In this document: positions 8,551-20,352 of the stretch, one piece after another
Layout of the letters: every line of letters begins with the position of its first letter
Numbering within the stretch: the stretch's first letter is position 1
NCBI GenBank assembly: GCA_023634235.1
Contig: JAMKCF010000006.1
Location: 23,141,163 to 23,205,162, forward strand
DNA: 64,000 bases
Reading direction: 5' to 3'
From: Pisaster brevispinus
Taxonomy: Eukaryota > Echinodermata > Asteroidea > Forcipulatida > Asteriidae
The notes under the pieces: generated by a model
The model's input: only the letters and a program-made list of their open reading frames with translations
What the model was told of the DNA's origin: nothing
Database searches by the model: none
Made by a program: the position numbers and the translations under genes

Positions 8551-10165
8551 TCAAGGGAAAGGGACGAAGAATAAATGAAACAAATATTGATTAATAACAT
8601 TTTTGAAAGGTACAGTGCACCTCCAGAGTCACAGTCCAGAAAACAAGATCATCCCATTTGAGAATCCACTGGGGGGGGGGGGATATCTTGGGTGTCATTA
8701 GCTTACTCCATCCTGCGACATGATAAGACATTTTCTCGATGGAGACTAATTAAAGCTACATTCATGTTGAGCGTGTTCGATTACCTATGGCTAGTCAGAG
8801 CAATTAAAAATGTCACTAACGACGACACCGCCTGAGCCGCTACTTACTGCTGTGTGTAAATCAATTCGACGAGCTAATCACAATAATTGTGCGAGGTGTG
8901 ATTGACTGTTGATTGCAATTAGTGCGTAAAGACAGGACTTATATTGTCTCTTAAAAAAAACAGATCTTAGATTGGCAGATTGTGGCGAGTAAAACTCTGA
9001 GAATACAAACACTGTAATCAACTGTCATCAAATAATCAACCTTAGACAGTAGGACGGCAAATAGCCCGGGGTCAACAAACACAGCAAGGTTTCGCAGAAT
9101 TTACAACTCATTATGTGTCCATTAAACAAAAAATCTCTGGTATAAAACCGATTCACGACACAATCACAGTAACACCGTTTGAGGTGAAAAAAAATAATAA
9201 CCAAGTTTCTCCATGAAATGTCATCTTCTCCCTTAAATCAGATTCATCATGAACAAAAACAAAAAAAGTAAAAAAACAACAACAAAAACGGTGTCAATAT
9301 CTGTTTCCACCAATACTCAAAAATCTAGAAGAGAAAGCCATTTTCATTTCTCTTTGGCAAGTCCTATCCCAGCCACATAATGAAACGATCAGTAAATAAA
9401 GACAGCCATCAGCACATCACTCTCTTCAATTATTTTCTCACAACATAATAAAAAAAAAAAAGCAAAAGCGAAAAATCATATCTCCGTATCTTTAAAGAGA
9501 AACCGCGAGACTAAAAGCTCACAGATCCGTAATATTGCACATGCACATCGCGTCTTGCCAGCATCAGAAATCAATATGAGATGCTCTTCTTTGCCGGTGG
9601 CGCAGAAGCAGGACGCTTGAGTGGTCGCATTGAATACCAAAATGCATCATAATTTGTGCGATTGGCCGACTAACCCCCGAGTTGAAAGCGAGTCATTCGG
9701 CAACAGTCTCTTTGCTTTGCGACCCTAACACCAGGTGTTTCACACTGCGTCTGTTGTGTGTTCCCCGTGTAACATGTCACCCCCCTTTTTTTTCTTCTTT
9801 TTTTTTTCACCGTGAGGATTTGATAGAGCAAGGAAAGGGGGTGTCAGTTGAGATGTTCACTGGAGAGCAATCTAAACATCACACCCCCATTGAGATGGAA
9901 ACTGAGTGTTAATGCATTTTGGGTAAACCCTCCAATCCAGATTGTACCTGTGTTATTAGCTTCGGTAGAAGTGGGTATAGAGTGATAAAACAATTGGTTT
10001 AGGTAAACGACGAGCTCATGCTGATCTCATCTCGCGAAGTAGGCTTTACTTCTAATTTGCTTTTTTTGTCAAATAAGAGCGGAGTTGGTTATTGCGATTA
10101 ACGAACCTGTCAGTAGACGATTCTTCAAAGAGGGGTTGGCTTTAATATATGATAAGATACGGATT
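8551..10165. other. Non-coding DNA, including a possible conserved element at 8740-8960
   Basis: No coding signal. The stretch 8740-8960 is complex, non-repetitive and rich in homeodomain-type cores (CTAATTAAAG, GCAATTAAAA, CTAATCACAATAATTG, GCAATTAGTG). Such clustering would fit an enhancer, but cannot be shown without comparison. Poly-A and poly-T tracts occur at about 9250-9290, 9450 and 9780-9810. Confidence 0.35.
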
Positions 10166-10265
10166 TCCAGACCAGGAATTACACAGAGGCAGTTGATGCC
10201 TTTGTAGCCGCTGGTCTTTGCCTTTGAGCCCCATCAAAATATCCCTTAAGACTTCAAGGTTGTCC
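10166..10265 (+). repeat. GGCAATTGCC-family dispersed repeat, copy 2 (degenerate)
   Basis: The segment ACAGAGGCAGTTGATGCC, then GGTCTTTGCCTTTGAGCCCC and an AAATAT-rich right side parallels the full copy at 20247-20352. Confidence 0.55.
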
Positions 10266-11376
10266 CAATGGAAGAGTACCCTGTATAAAGATAAGGTCAC
10301 AGAAATGGATTTCTGAAAGTTATCCTGACCAAAAAAAACCCGAAAGTTTACATGCAGAGGATTTGTCATCAGATTTACAACCCCTTAACTCCCCCCACTC
10401 TTGAAATGGTAAATAAGTACATTCTTCCACCCACTTCAAACTGACCAATTAGTTGAAATTGCCATTCGAATGATCAACAAGCCCTTCACAGTTTCTGTGT
10501 CAAGGCTAAAAACCAATCTACTCAAAACGAACTTCATTCATCGGTCCCCTCCCACAATGAAATCCATTGAGTTAGTTCCACAACAGGGTAACGCGCCATG
10601 GTATCTGCACACAATTAATCCACTCTCGGCATAACGGGTCTATCGATCAATTAGACCGGTGTGAAGTGCGTTTAGCGTACAGCCATCAAAAGAACACAGA
10701 GCTTTTGTTACAGATACGTCAATAAAGAAACCCCACCGTCATAATTTGAGTGATGTCAGCTTGGTTTTTTTTTTTCTCTGTCCGTCCCTCTCGAGTCCGT
10801 GCCTACCATCTGGCATGTCACGTATCTGAATACCTGTGTTTGATTAACCCATTTTGGGCTCACACGTACGATGCACACGAACACGTAGTCTTTGACTCAA
10901 TAACGGATATTGTTATTGACCCGTAAAAAAATTCCCGCTTCGCTGGGCGTTTATGTTATCTACATGAAGGGAGTTTTTGTTTTTTTCAAAAGGTCGAAGT
11001 TCTGACAGATAAACTGTTTTTAATGACTGTTAAAATTAGAAAATTTGTTTGGGGTTTACATGAATAGTAGAATGTTTTCCATTAACAAAATTCACCAGTT
11101 TCCAATCTGCAAATCTTCTACCTCCAACCTGTTTTACATTATCACACCCTCCAGAATAAAAAAGAGATCAAATTTGTTAACACAGTTATATGAGAGAAAA
11201 ATTCACTTGAAAGGAAGCTTGATACCCTAATTTCGCAATTAAACTAGTAATCCCATTTACCGATTTAGTAAAACCTCCAATCACTCTAAGGAATTGTATT
11301 CAATGAGATGTCCACTAAATAAAAAGTAAGTTTAAAAACAAAGAACTGTTTTATGTGTTTTTTGTTCAAAATGCAG
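10266..11376. other. Non-coding DNA, nothing recognised
   Basis: No gene, tRNA-like box pair or clear repeat was found. A poly-T tract lies near 10767. The short frame at 11045-11230 lacks coding character. Confidence 0.5.
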
Positions 11377-11700
11377 CAGGCCTGATACTTCATGAAGGCA
11401 ACGGAGGCAATAGACCTTATGCATTGACGTCATCCAACCGCCATCTTAGAGGTAAAACGGTGACGAAACAATCGAATCGCACAGATTTGTACGCGCGGCG
11501 CACAGGATTGGCCAATGAACAACCTCCTTTTGACCTCTAGGTGAGGGCGCCCAACTGAAATGACATCATGTGCATAAGGTCTATAACCTTCGTTGCCCCT
11601 GGTCATTGCCTTGGTGCCCCTTGAAATGTTCCAATAGATATTTACAAAATCCTCATAAAGGTGCCCTTAACCAAGGAGAAAACGCCTTGGTGCCCTTGCC
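11377..11700 (+). repeat. GGCAATTGCC-family dispersed repeat, copy 3, split by a MITE
   Basis: The left part (11377-11410, CTGATACTTCATGAAGGCAA) and right part (11584-11700, CGTTGCCCCTGGTCATTGCC, then CCTTGGTGCCCCTTGAAATG and CCTCATAAAGGTGCCC) together rebuild a copy like the one at 20247-20352. They are separated by the TA-flanked MITE at 11411-11583. A second GCCTTGGTGCCC occurs at about 11680-11695. Confidence 0.8.
11411..11583. mobile_element. TA-flanked MITE (family M1), copy a
   Basis: About 170 bp. It begins TA-GACCTTATGCA (11411-11423) and ends TGCATAAGGTC-TA (11571-11583), so the TIRs match for 11 bases and then imperfectly for about 10 more (GACGTCAT against GATGTCAT). The TA flanks suggest a Tc1/mariner-type origin. 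No coding capacity. It carries a TGACGTCA CRE-like site and a CCGCCATCTT YY1-like site near its left end. It interrupts an older dispersed repeat, so it is the younger insertion. Confidence 0.82.
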
Positions 11701-12599
11701 CTTAAAAAAAACCATGAAGCACCAAGCCTTATGCAGTATAAGCAGTCTGTGTTGTATGTTGTTTGCCATTTTGCCAAGCTACTGCCATTTTGATTTTGTA
11801 TCCCATCAAAATCTGCATAACCAAACTGAGGCCAGAAGAGCAGATAGTCTGGGGCCATCTTCATGGCTGTGCTTACCACAGAGTTCTACACTAGTATTGT
11901 CATCATTCTTGGCTTTCAAGGTTAGCGCCAAATTTCTGCAACTGCTATTTTTATTTATTTATTTATTTATATATAATTTTTTTTTTTTTATGAGATATCG
12001 CGAGGGCTACACTTAACTGGTTTGGTTGTTTGGGCTGGTGACCCAAATCAACTGTCACCTGGGCCACATTGCCACCTACTCCCTTTAAACCTTTGGTTGG
12101 CATACCACAGTAATCTTGAAAACAAGTGTACTGGTAAAGGTTTTCCCCAACCCTAATGAAGAAGCTTGATGATGGTATTTCCACAAAGTGTTTCTGAGAA
12201 AAAGGTACTTCTCTGGTTATAGCAAGGAGCAATATTGAGACCATGACTAAGATGTCAACCTTCTCCATCCATCCTTCATGGCATCTTGAAAAAGTCAAGA
12301 CCTAAGATAGTATCAAATATCTCCCAAGTGTTTGAAGTGTTGTATGTACTTTATCTGAGTCTATTTAAACTAAAATTCAGGATGAATTTCAGGACTATTG
12401 TTTGCATTCAGTGAAATATGGTTTGCTCACCGGATGATGATTGGTCATTGAGTTCCCGTCAAAAACCACAAAAGTGTAAAGACCTGAGGAGTTTTACAGG
12501 GCTATTTATTTCAAAGAAACTAAATGACTCATACAAATTTAGCAAAAGAAAATAGGAAAGTCCGTCCTGTGCCAATGACAGCTCATCAGGCCGGTGTTT
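11701..12599. other. Non-coding DNA with AT-rich tract
   Basis: A (TATT)n-like and poly-T tract lies at about 11948-11990. The frames at 11570-12016 and 11963-12298 show no recognisable domain. Confidence 0.5.
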
Positions 12600-12853
12600 A
12601 TATCCAGTTTCACTGGCTTTAAATGACTGAGAATATTTCTACTCCTCCTGGACAGGATGCCAGTCCATCGCAGGTTACTCCCCAGCTCTATAGGCCGGTA
12701 CCCATTTGTAACTCCTGGGTGGAGAGAAACAATTATGATAAAGTGTCTTGCTCAATGACAAAAGTGTTTCGACTGACCAGGCCAGGATTCAAACTCACAT
12801 TCTGTAAATAACCGAGCTTGAGTCCACCGCCCTAGACTGCTCAGCCACGACTT
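12600..12853 (-). mobile_element. tRNA-derived SINE, family B, copy 1 (diverged)
   Basis: Read on the minus strand, a tRNA-like head (ending near 12850, GTCGTGGCTGAGCAGTC) is followed by GAACTCAAGCTCGG-type sequence and a GTTTGAATCC box-B-like motif. The body then complements AAAGTGTCTTGCTCA and CCAGTCCATCGCAGGTTAC. The head and body match the other family-B copies at 15.9, 30.7 and 45.5 kb, but with a different tail. It is a non-autonomous retroelement with no coding function. Confidence 0.65.
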
Positions 12854-14216
12854 TAAAAAGGACAGAATTTGTAATTAGTTTCTTTCTTCTCTTTTTTCCC
12901 ACAATATGATCTCTCTTCAAAATAACGCCAATCTACAAAGATATATTTTCCAACTCGAATTAAAGTTCCAAAGCAGAACTCATTTGAGCAACAGCTAGCC
13001 TTGGGGCTCGTAAATTCAAAATTGGTTATTCATCTAACACGTATACGTAATTGCCCCACATCCACAATTGTTCACTTCTGAAAGGAAAAAGGTCTTTTCT
13101 TTGTGAGCAACCCAAATTAATTTTCATAGGTTATGTCAAATCCTTCATGCAACTAGTCACAACTGTGAAAAAAAAAATATAAAAAAAATGTACTGCTTCT
13201 GGTGAGGTGAACTACTTTGAACATGCATGAAGTTTCATTCTAAGGTTGTCGCTCAGTACGACCTGTAATTTGACAGTCGTCTTAAGACGTCAAATTGCAG
13301 AGCAAGAAACTGCACGGGCACACGTAGATATTGTCAATAGCGTTCGAAAAGCAAACTCAAACATTTGCTCGAGTTTCATCTGAAGTGCAGCATAGCGGAT
13401 GTCTCATTGTAGCTGGACAACTGGCACAGAGTTTCCAGCTGTCGACGTTCAAGTAATACGAGATAGACCAAGGGTGTACCATTCACAAACCTAATCAATA
13501 ATTATCAATGGAATCAGTCAAATTACGACCCTGCAATGAAATGTCTTGTTTTACCTCAAGGACGAGGAGGACTATTTCTAACGATGCAAGATCTTACTCT
13601 TTTTTTTTATGTGTTACCTAATTCTGCCTTGTTTTGGGGGTTGACTTGTAACAATATATGGTCTCCTCCGAATGTACTTCACTATTAAATTTCGTTGTGA
13701 AATGGTTATTGATTTGAATATAAACAGTACGAGTGTTTGATGGCAAACATTTGAAATACAGTCGGCTCGTAGTTTGACAGAAAAACTAATCGAAATGAAA
13801 TCATCAAATGATGAGTGTGGGTGGAGAACAGGTTTGGGGCTTGCTTCTAATTTTTAGAACATACAATTAAAAATACTCCCTTTGGAGAAAGTAACTTTTG
13901 TTAAACTGAAATTTCAAACTCTTGGAAGTTTCAATAAAAAGAATGGGAAGAATGGTTGACCCTAGCCATTTAAAACAAAATTCAAATTACTGCTTTCATG
14001 AAAAATAAAAAAATGAACTATCTGTACAATTCAATTTACTCACTGCACCTACTTTTGTTTTTTTCCCCCATACAATCTTTTGACTTGTAAACTTTTACCT
14101 TTGGAATGATGCAATAAGATATCTCTCAACAAAGTTCATTCTTGGATTCTTTAAAAGAGTCTGTGTTCATTTTTTTATTATTTTGCAGAGGGCACTTATA
14201 TTGGAAGCCCATTAAA
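12854..14216. other. Non-coding DNA, nothing recognised
   Basis: AT-rich, with simple A-rich tracts at about 13167-13190. No coding frame of note. Confidence 0.5.
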
Positions 14217-14312
14217 GTCTCTGGGTAACTTTAGGAGGGCCATCAAGGCCAAGATCAGGGCAACAGAGGCCATGGCCTTCATGGCCTCTAAGTAATTCCA
14301 GGCATGGTGTGT
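14217..14312 (-). repeat. GGCAATTGCC-family dispersed repeat, copy 4 (degenerate)
   Basis: On the minus strand it reads GCCATGGCCTCTGTTGCCCT, then GATCTTGGCCTTGATGGCCC, matching copy 1 closely, including a shared AATTCCAGGC-type edge. Copies 1 and 4 may form a subfamily. Confidence 0.65.
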
Positions 14313-14448
14313 GGCAAAACTTCGCTGGAATGAAGGAGACGTATAAGCCAAATGATCTGCATATACATACGTGTAGTCTCTTCATTTTCAAAAATATATT
14401 TCCAAGAAAACTGTAATAAGTATATTCTTAGAACCGAGTTGGATTATG

Positions 14449-14512
14449 GGTAAAACCCATTTGAATAAATCTCTTTTGGGAAGAAGTGCTGGTTCTGAAG
14501 AAGATATTCTTC
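14449..14512 (+). repeat. Short dispersed repeat shared with 59448-59492
   Basis: AAATCTCTTTTGGGAAGAAG, then TGCTGGTTCTGAAGAAG, resembles the sequence just left of the TTAA MITE at 59492. Only about 50 bases align by eye. Confidence 0.4.
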
Positions 14513-14965
14513 TTGTTTCCCCCCCCCCCAACTTCTTTCAGCGTCATATTTGGGGAATGGTTTTTTTTTTCTTCATTTATTCCTCACCTCTACATGTACA
14601 TGTGGAAATTAGAATGAAGAACATTAAGGTCTCTGACTTGTTTATTTATCCAAGATGAATTCCCAGCAGAGGCAATCTCCCTCATACAGCAGAGTGTCAT
14701 TCCAACATTCGAAGAATACTGTTTTCAGTTAATTTTCCCGAGACTGCGCGATGATATTGTTTGAGTCAAAGCTCACTGTTCACACTTCTAATGAGACGGA
14801 CATTTACACCGAGGCCCCCGGTATGATAAAATAAACAGTCCCCCTGGTGTAATGATGAAACTGGGCAACGTGACGACAAGTTGGCAGGGAACAATTCTAA
14901 ACTGAATGAAGGCATTCATGGAGGTGACTCAAGGGGAGACAGAATTCTAGTGAGGAATTAAAGAA

Positions 14966-15226
14966 CACCTTGGCTTAATGGTGTCTTGCCTACTGCCTTT
15001 CACTTCTGTAGACTCCGGTTCGAACCCTAACTCAGACCACAACCTCTTGTGTGTTCTGTGTCTTCAGTGCTTACACGTTTACAAGGATTTCCGAACAGCA
15101 TCTATAATTTAAAATGTCTCCATCATTTCTTCATCAGTGTTCTCCATTATACATGCAGGTATCTTCAGGCGTGCAGGTGACTGTGCTAGTCGCTATCAGA
15201 ATTTAAATAAATAATAAAATGAAAAA
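14966..15226 (+). mobile_element. tRNA-derived SINE, family A, copy 1 (diverged)
   Basis: A-box-like TGGCTTAATGG (14971-14981) and B-box GGTTCGAACCC (15017-15027) are correctly spaced for an internal Pol III promoter. The block between them (CTTTCACTTCTGTAGACTCC) matches the copies at 16.4 and 38.8 kb. It ends in an A/T-rich AAATAAATAATAAAATG tail. Confidence 0.75.
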
Positions 15227-15895
15227 GCACCTGTAGCTCCACATGAATATCATCCTATGGCCCAGCAGTCTTTGAAAGCCACCTTACATTCTTGTTAAGC
15301 CAGAATGGGGGGTTCGATTCCAGGCTTTGTCAGTACACTGACGGCAAAGTCAATCACACCACATAATAAACAACAATAACACCACACTTAATGAGTATGA
15401 ACATTAACATGAACATGTACAAAATCGCAAATTAAAATAAGATACATTACAATCGTAGAAAGACAGCCAGCACAATAGACAAAAACAGCAAAAAGTAAAC
15501 ACAACAACATTACACACAAGTAAAACAAAATTAGCCAAAAGCTAAACAAAACAAAAAAATCTTAAAAACAGAAAGAAACTGCATCGACTGAATAATTTAT
15601 GAGAGGGGTATCCATTCCAAAATGTCGACATCTTCAATTTTTGTCAAATTCGTTGGAAGAATGCTTGTATTACCTGTGTTATTATTGAAAGATATATTTT
15701 ATGTCTGATAATGAAACCAGGGATGCCTCATAAGTGACCTTAATCACCACGATCAGTGTAGCCGGCAAGCCCCAGGTAACCTGCTTACAAGGGTGCTTGC
15801 TATGTGAACCAGAAACACCAGCGTTAATCCCTACTCTTCCATGATAAGTGTTTTCATGGTTGTGAGTTCTTTTACGTGCATTACCAATTCTATTA
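15227..15895. other. Non-coding A-rich DNA
   Basis: An A-rich, C-containing tract (about 15360-15590) looks like low-complexity sequence. No gene seen. Confidence 0.5.
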
Positions 15896-16058
15896 AACGG
15901 GACCTACTGGCTTAATGGTCCCATCTAATGGACAAAGCAATTACGGTAAAGTATCCCACTCAAGGACACAAGAGACAAGACCGGAACTCGAACCCACACT
16001 CTACTGATCAGAAACACCAGAGCTTGAGTCTGGTGTTCAACCGCTCAGCAATGACACA
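15896..16058 (-). mobile_element. tRNA-Leu-like SINE, family B, copy 2
   Basis: On the minus strand the head runs from about 16057 (TTGCTGAGCGGTTGAACACC), then GACTCAAGCTCTGGTGTTTC, then box B GGTTCGAGTTCC. The body continues with the complement of CACTCAAGGACACAAG. This layout resembles a leucine-type tRNA with a long variable arm. Confidence 0.8.
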
Positions 16059-16192
16059 TTCATGTACAATGCTCACAGAAAAATGTGTAAAAATGAGTAC
16101 AAATATGAGATCTCTTGAAGATATGAAGCGTTTCAACATTTTGACCAATGCCCACTACTTTTGGTTCTGCTTACTGTCATGACTGTGGAATT

Positions 16193-16373
16193 CTGGGTCC
16201 CACAGAGTATACCAGGGGTGAGAGTCCACTGCCGACAAGGTCTGAAACTAGAATTTAAAACGTTAGGAGGTATATTGAAAAGATGGCATTTCCACCTTTT
16301 GGTAACACCTGGAGTTAGGGATTTCAGGGAGCTTTTAGGAACAGTATCCCCAACACTAGAGAAGTAGATCAGG
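16193..16373 (+). repeat. Dispersed repeat family E, copy 1, 5' part
   Basis: CCAGGGGTGAGAGTC, GGTCTGAAACTAG and GGTAACACCTGGAGTTAGGG are shared with 46551-46820 and partly with 45180-45415. The copy breaks at the SINE starting near 16371 and resumes after 16616. Confidence 0.72.
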
Positions 16374-16616
16374 TTGGCTCAGTGGTTTCTTTCCCTGCCT
16401 TTCACCTCTGTGGTCCCTGGTTCAAATCCCACCTCAGATCAGAGCTTTGCATGTGGATTGGGTGCTCAGTCCCTACCTGATTGCATGGGTTTTCCCCATT
16501 TGGGAGTTTTCCTCCCATTACCTAAAACTGAACATTTCTTCTCGTTTCCTATTCATCCTGTTGTTGGCACTCATTGTGCTGTTGGATGTGTAATAAATTA
16601 ACTAAATAAATAAACA
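16371..16616 (+). mobile_element. tRNA-derived SINE, family A, copy 2
   Basis: A box TGGCTCAGTGG (16375-16385) and B box GGTTCAAATCC (16419-16429) are perfect Pol III promoter matches. The conserved body follows (TTGCATGTGGATTGGGTGCT, TCAGTCCCTACCTGATTGCA), with a CTAAATAAATAAAC tail. It sits inside a family-E repeat. Confidence 0.87.
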
Positions 16617-16690
16617 CATAAATTATTTCTTTATATCTGAAGAAAAAAACAGTACTTTTTTCCCACCAGGCACACATAAGAAAGTCTGTA
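16617..16690 (+). repeat. Dispersed repeat family E, copy 1, 3' part
   Basis: ATTTCTTTATATCTGAAGAA, then CAGTACTTTTTTCCCACCAGG, matches ATTTCTTAATATCTGATGAA and the TTTTTTCACCAGG block at 46712-46757, continuing the copy split by the SINE. Confidence 0.68.
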
Positions 16691-19027
16691 ATCAAATACA
16701 AGTCTTAACTTTATTATCTCTGCTATACAGTCCGCTTACTACAGGGTTAGCACTTAACCTCTGCCCTGGCTGCAAAGTAAACAATGCTTAATAATGCACA
16801 AAGACAAGCAAAAAAAAGGTCTTGCTAACCAAAAGCTTGTGTTAATTGAGGAATTTTCAACTACAGTAAAAGCTGATTTCACGCTTACGATATAAAGCAG
16901 AGACATGAAATTGGTCCCAGAATTTGTAGACTCGATCCTGTACAGCATAGACAATTCAATATCACCTCAATACTTCGCAATTCTTGACCCCCCACCCCCA
17001 CCCCAAACTAACAATGCCAATACCAGACCCATAATGACGGGACAACACTGCGTACCTCTTTATTCAAAATGAAACCAATAACCTATTCTACCAAACATCT
17101 TGCACAAGGGCAAGTGCACCTGCAAGCTGGATTAATTTGTTTCCACACAGTGATCACGAACCCTCTCTCTACATTAATCTTCATCCTGGCACATGTTTCA
17201 TTAAATTCCGCACCTCGCATCCCTTCCAGAAGAAAAAGAAAGAAAACACAAACCGTGCAAGTCCCGGTAAGGTTGAGTGGGAGGCGACAAGGTCACAAAA
17301 TTCAAAGAGCCAACTGAGGCGCACCAAGTAATGAATAGATATACATGCTGGAAGGGTGTTGGTCTAAAAAACCATGGGAGAGTGGTTCCGCAATACACAT
17401 GTGGAGGGAGGGATAACCTTGCTTTGACCTTAAAAGAAAACCGCCGGGAGTTTTTCTAATTCCCAAACAACTCAAAAGGAATTCTTCTGTGAGATACAAA
17501 ATTCAAACAAGTCAAGGAGGTTATTATAGGCAGCCTTGTTATTGCTACCTATGTGCTCATCATTTTCAATCAAACTGATTTAATAATAAAAAATAATTTA
17601 AGATATTGTGCCCCTTACATAAAAACGATCAAATGTACGTTTTAAAATGCACAGAATGGAAGAAAAGGATAAAAGAGAAGAGACTGGTCACCAGGCCAAT
17701 CCTCAAACCACAGTATGGGGATACACCTGTCCCACCAACAGAGGACACATTGCTGCTTTGATTATTTCTTATAATACAGAACACACCAATCACATTCAAA
17801 CTTTTCTCCTTCAAAACATAAAAATCTCCAGGAAAGTAATAAAGAAAATTCAAAAACAAAAGGTTTTTTTCTAAATGTCAGAAACGTGATAATCGAAAGA
17901 AGAAGAGGGGAACGTGTGGCATTTTTCACGTCTGTGTTGACCCATTCTGTCCATTCAGATTGTTTCTTTATCTGTTTATTGACCAGAACCCTACAAATTT
18001 CTTCTGTCCGGAGACTGAAAAACTTGACAACTCCAGATGATATTTATTTGAAGAACAATTCTGTGTCCTCGGGCACAGCGTAAACTTTATTCTGCAAATC
18101 TCAGAGCGCCATCTGATGACAGAGAGCACTCGTGAAACGACAGAGGCATGGCGTGCCAAGAATACTGATCGTTTGAGGGAAGGGTTTTGGGCTGACGACG
18201 ACGCTGGGCTTTGAAATAAGAGCATGGATGTAGGAGACAGTCATGATGATATTAAATGGCTTGCACTTTTAATGAAGGCTACCGGCCAATACTTCCCAGA
18301 TGACTTGGGGGTAGATTAAAGAAATATCGTGTGCTTCGTTATCATTTATTTATGTGTTGTTACATTACTTAAGTCATCGTCTTTGCACATTTACCAAGAA
18401 AAAAAATGTGAAATGAACATAACCTGCTCCTTTTACGACATCCTCTTTCTTTTTTTACATACCCCGCAGTTTTATTTCCTTCTACGTGATTCCTTTCTTT
18501 ATGAGGCAGAGTGCACCAAAGTCAGAGACATAAGAATTATTTGATTTTCATCCATCACAAACAAAGTAAAAAATAAAACGAAGTTGACATGCTTAAAATG
18601 TACGTGGAGTTTTTTCAAATCTCCACAGGCATATTTCCCAGGCAAAAGCGTTTTTCTGTGAGCTGGATTTTCAGTCAGAAAGTGTTTTGCCGGTTGAAGA
18701 ATAAAATATTAAGGAGTACGTTTGTGAAGCAACACACAAAGTTCACACACATAAAGGAAGAATAAAAACAAAAGTAATAATTAGCGGGGGAAAAAAGATC
18801 TTATATATTAACTTGAGAGGAAAGTGAGTTTTGAGAGATATGTGCTCATTCCAACAGGATCATTTCCATTTGTTGCCAAGAACAAAAGCCCATCGTGAGT
18901 TTATAAAGCCCTTGCAAATTAAATTTGATGGTTCTTGTATTGTGCATTGTGCAGATCAAAACAAACTTAATCCCAGGTTATTTAAAGTCACTCGGTGAGA
19001 ATTTGAAAATTCCATTGTGTGGCAAAG
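16691..19027. other. Non-coding DNA, nothing recognised
   Basis: Several open frames of 60-85 codons overlap on opposite strands (for example around 17.2-17.5 and 17.6-18.2 kb). None shows a domain or plausible exon boundaries. Confidence 0.45.
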
Positions 19028-19256
19028 AGGAAAGCTTAAAGGCTCAGCGAGGATCAACATGCGTTCAGACATTATGTAACTCATTTCCTCAAGTCAAACA
19101 CACCTAGGCAAGGTCCATAATTTGGTAATTTCACGGAACAATTTGTATGGCCAGAGGGGCAGCATACAGACTCGGAGAGGGCCACCCTGTTTTATGATAT
19201 TATGTAACTTGTTTTCTCGAGACCAGAAAAGCGTGGGCAAGACTTATTAATCTAGG
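19028..19256 (+). repeat. Degenerate tandem duplication, period about 126 bp
   Basis: Two diverged units each contain GAGG...GC, then CATTATGTAACTCATTTCCT against TATTATGTAACTTGTTTTCT, then a GGGCAAG or AGGCAAG block. Both copies are imperfect. Confidence 0.5.
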
Positions 19257-19636
19257 CAGTGTCAAACCTCTGCAGGAGGAAAGCCTCCTTATTGATCGAG
19301 TCTCAACTCCTCTCTAATTTCTGCTACTTGCTTCCATGTAATGCCCCTGAATCTCCTCCATCCATCTTCTTTTCTATCTCCATCTTCTCCAGACATGAGA
19401 TCCTGGTGTACAATCAATTAACTTCAGTTTCCCCCTAGAGACTGTGTAACCTTTGTTTGCAAAAAGAGTAACCTTGTACAATCCAAGGCATTTCCTGGCA
19501 GGCAAGATACAAAAATAATAATACTATAAACTTATAAAGCACACTTTCTTATAAAAAATTACTCAAGGCGCTACAGAAAAGATTTACTACAAGAGTATCA
19601 AGCTCTCTACAGAAAAATTACACCAAAACAGGAATG

Positions 19637-19822
19637 TTAATAACTTGCAGTAAACAGAAGTTTCTTGATATGAGTTTGAAATATGTTGAGAGAGTAAGTG
19701 TTTCTGATGTCGTTGGGTAGCTTGTTCCATAACACTGGTACAAAGTGAGAAAATGCACGGTCGCCATAGTGGTTTTCACGAGATTTAGGTACATGTACTA
19801 CACTAATGTAACAGCTGAACAA
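19637..19822 (-). pseudogene. LINE ORF2 C-terminal fragment
   Basis: The frame encodes RENHYGDRAFSHFVPVLWNK, then LPNDIRNTYSLNIFQTHIKK and a hydrophobic end before the stop. The pattern G-D-R-A-F-S...LWN-LP--IR...F---LK is the typical C-terminus of non-LTR retrotransposon polymerases. Only about 60 codons remain with no RT palm upstream, a usual 5'-truncated insertion. Confidence 0.85.
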
Positions 19823-20246
19823 TTTGGGGATGTGTCCCTTTAATCATATTTATCAGAAGTTGATAAAAATTATATGGAGAAATCTCCTTAACACGTAAGA
19901 TTTTAAAGGTTTTTTTTCATTGAGCTGTGTACAAATGGTGCCTGCAGGAAGTCCTGGCTCTGTGGCTCTTTTGCAAACGTGATGTCACAGGTCACATGAT
20001 CTATTGTCTTGCCTTCTTACTACATGACCCCCATTTCCGTTTCTTCCTCTTAATTTCTTACTTTATATCTTTCATTTCTGTTGCCATTCTGAAATCCTCG
20101 TTTCTGACCAGTCCCCTTCTCATGACTCCCACTAATTTGCTCTCCACCACCCTCACTGATAATACTTCATCTGTAGGAACTTTCAACTGGTGCTCCAATT
20201 GTTTTTAGTTGATCAAGTCTCAACGCCATATAAGAGCCATTCAGGT

Positions 20247-20352
20247 CTGATACTTCACAGAGGCAATAAAGGCAATTGCCTCCGTTGCCCCTGGTCATTG
20301 CCTTGGTGCCTCTTGAAATGTTCCGATAGAATTTTACAATTTCCTCATAGAG
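20247..20352 (+). repeat. GGCAATTGCC-family dispersed repeat, copy 5 (best preserved)
   Basis: Runs from CTGATACTTCACAGAGGCAA through a central GGCAATTGCC, then GTTGCCCCTGGTCATTGCC, CTTGGTGCC and CTTGAAATGTTCC, to CCTCATAGAGGTGC. I used this copy and the one at 58259 to define the family. No frame, Pol III box or clear target duplication is visible. Confidence 0.8.
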
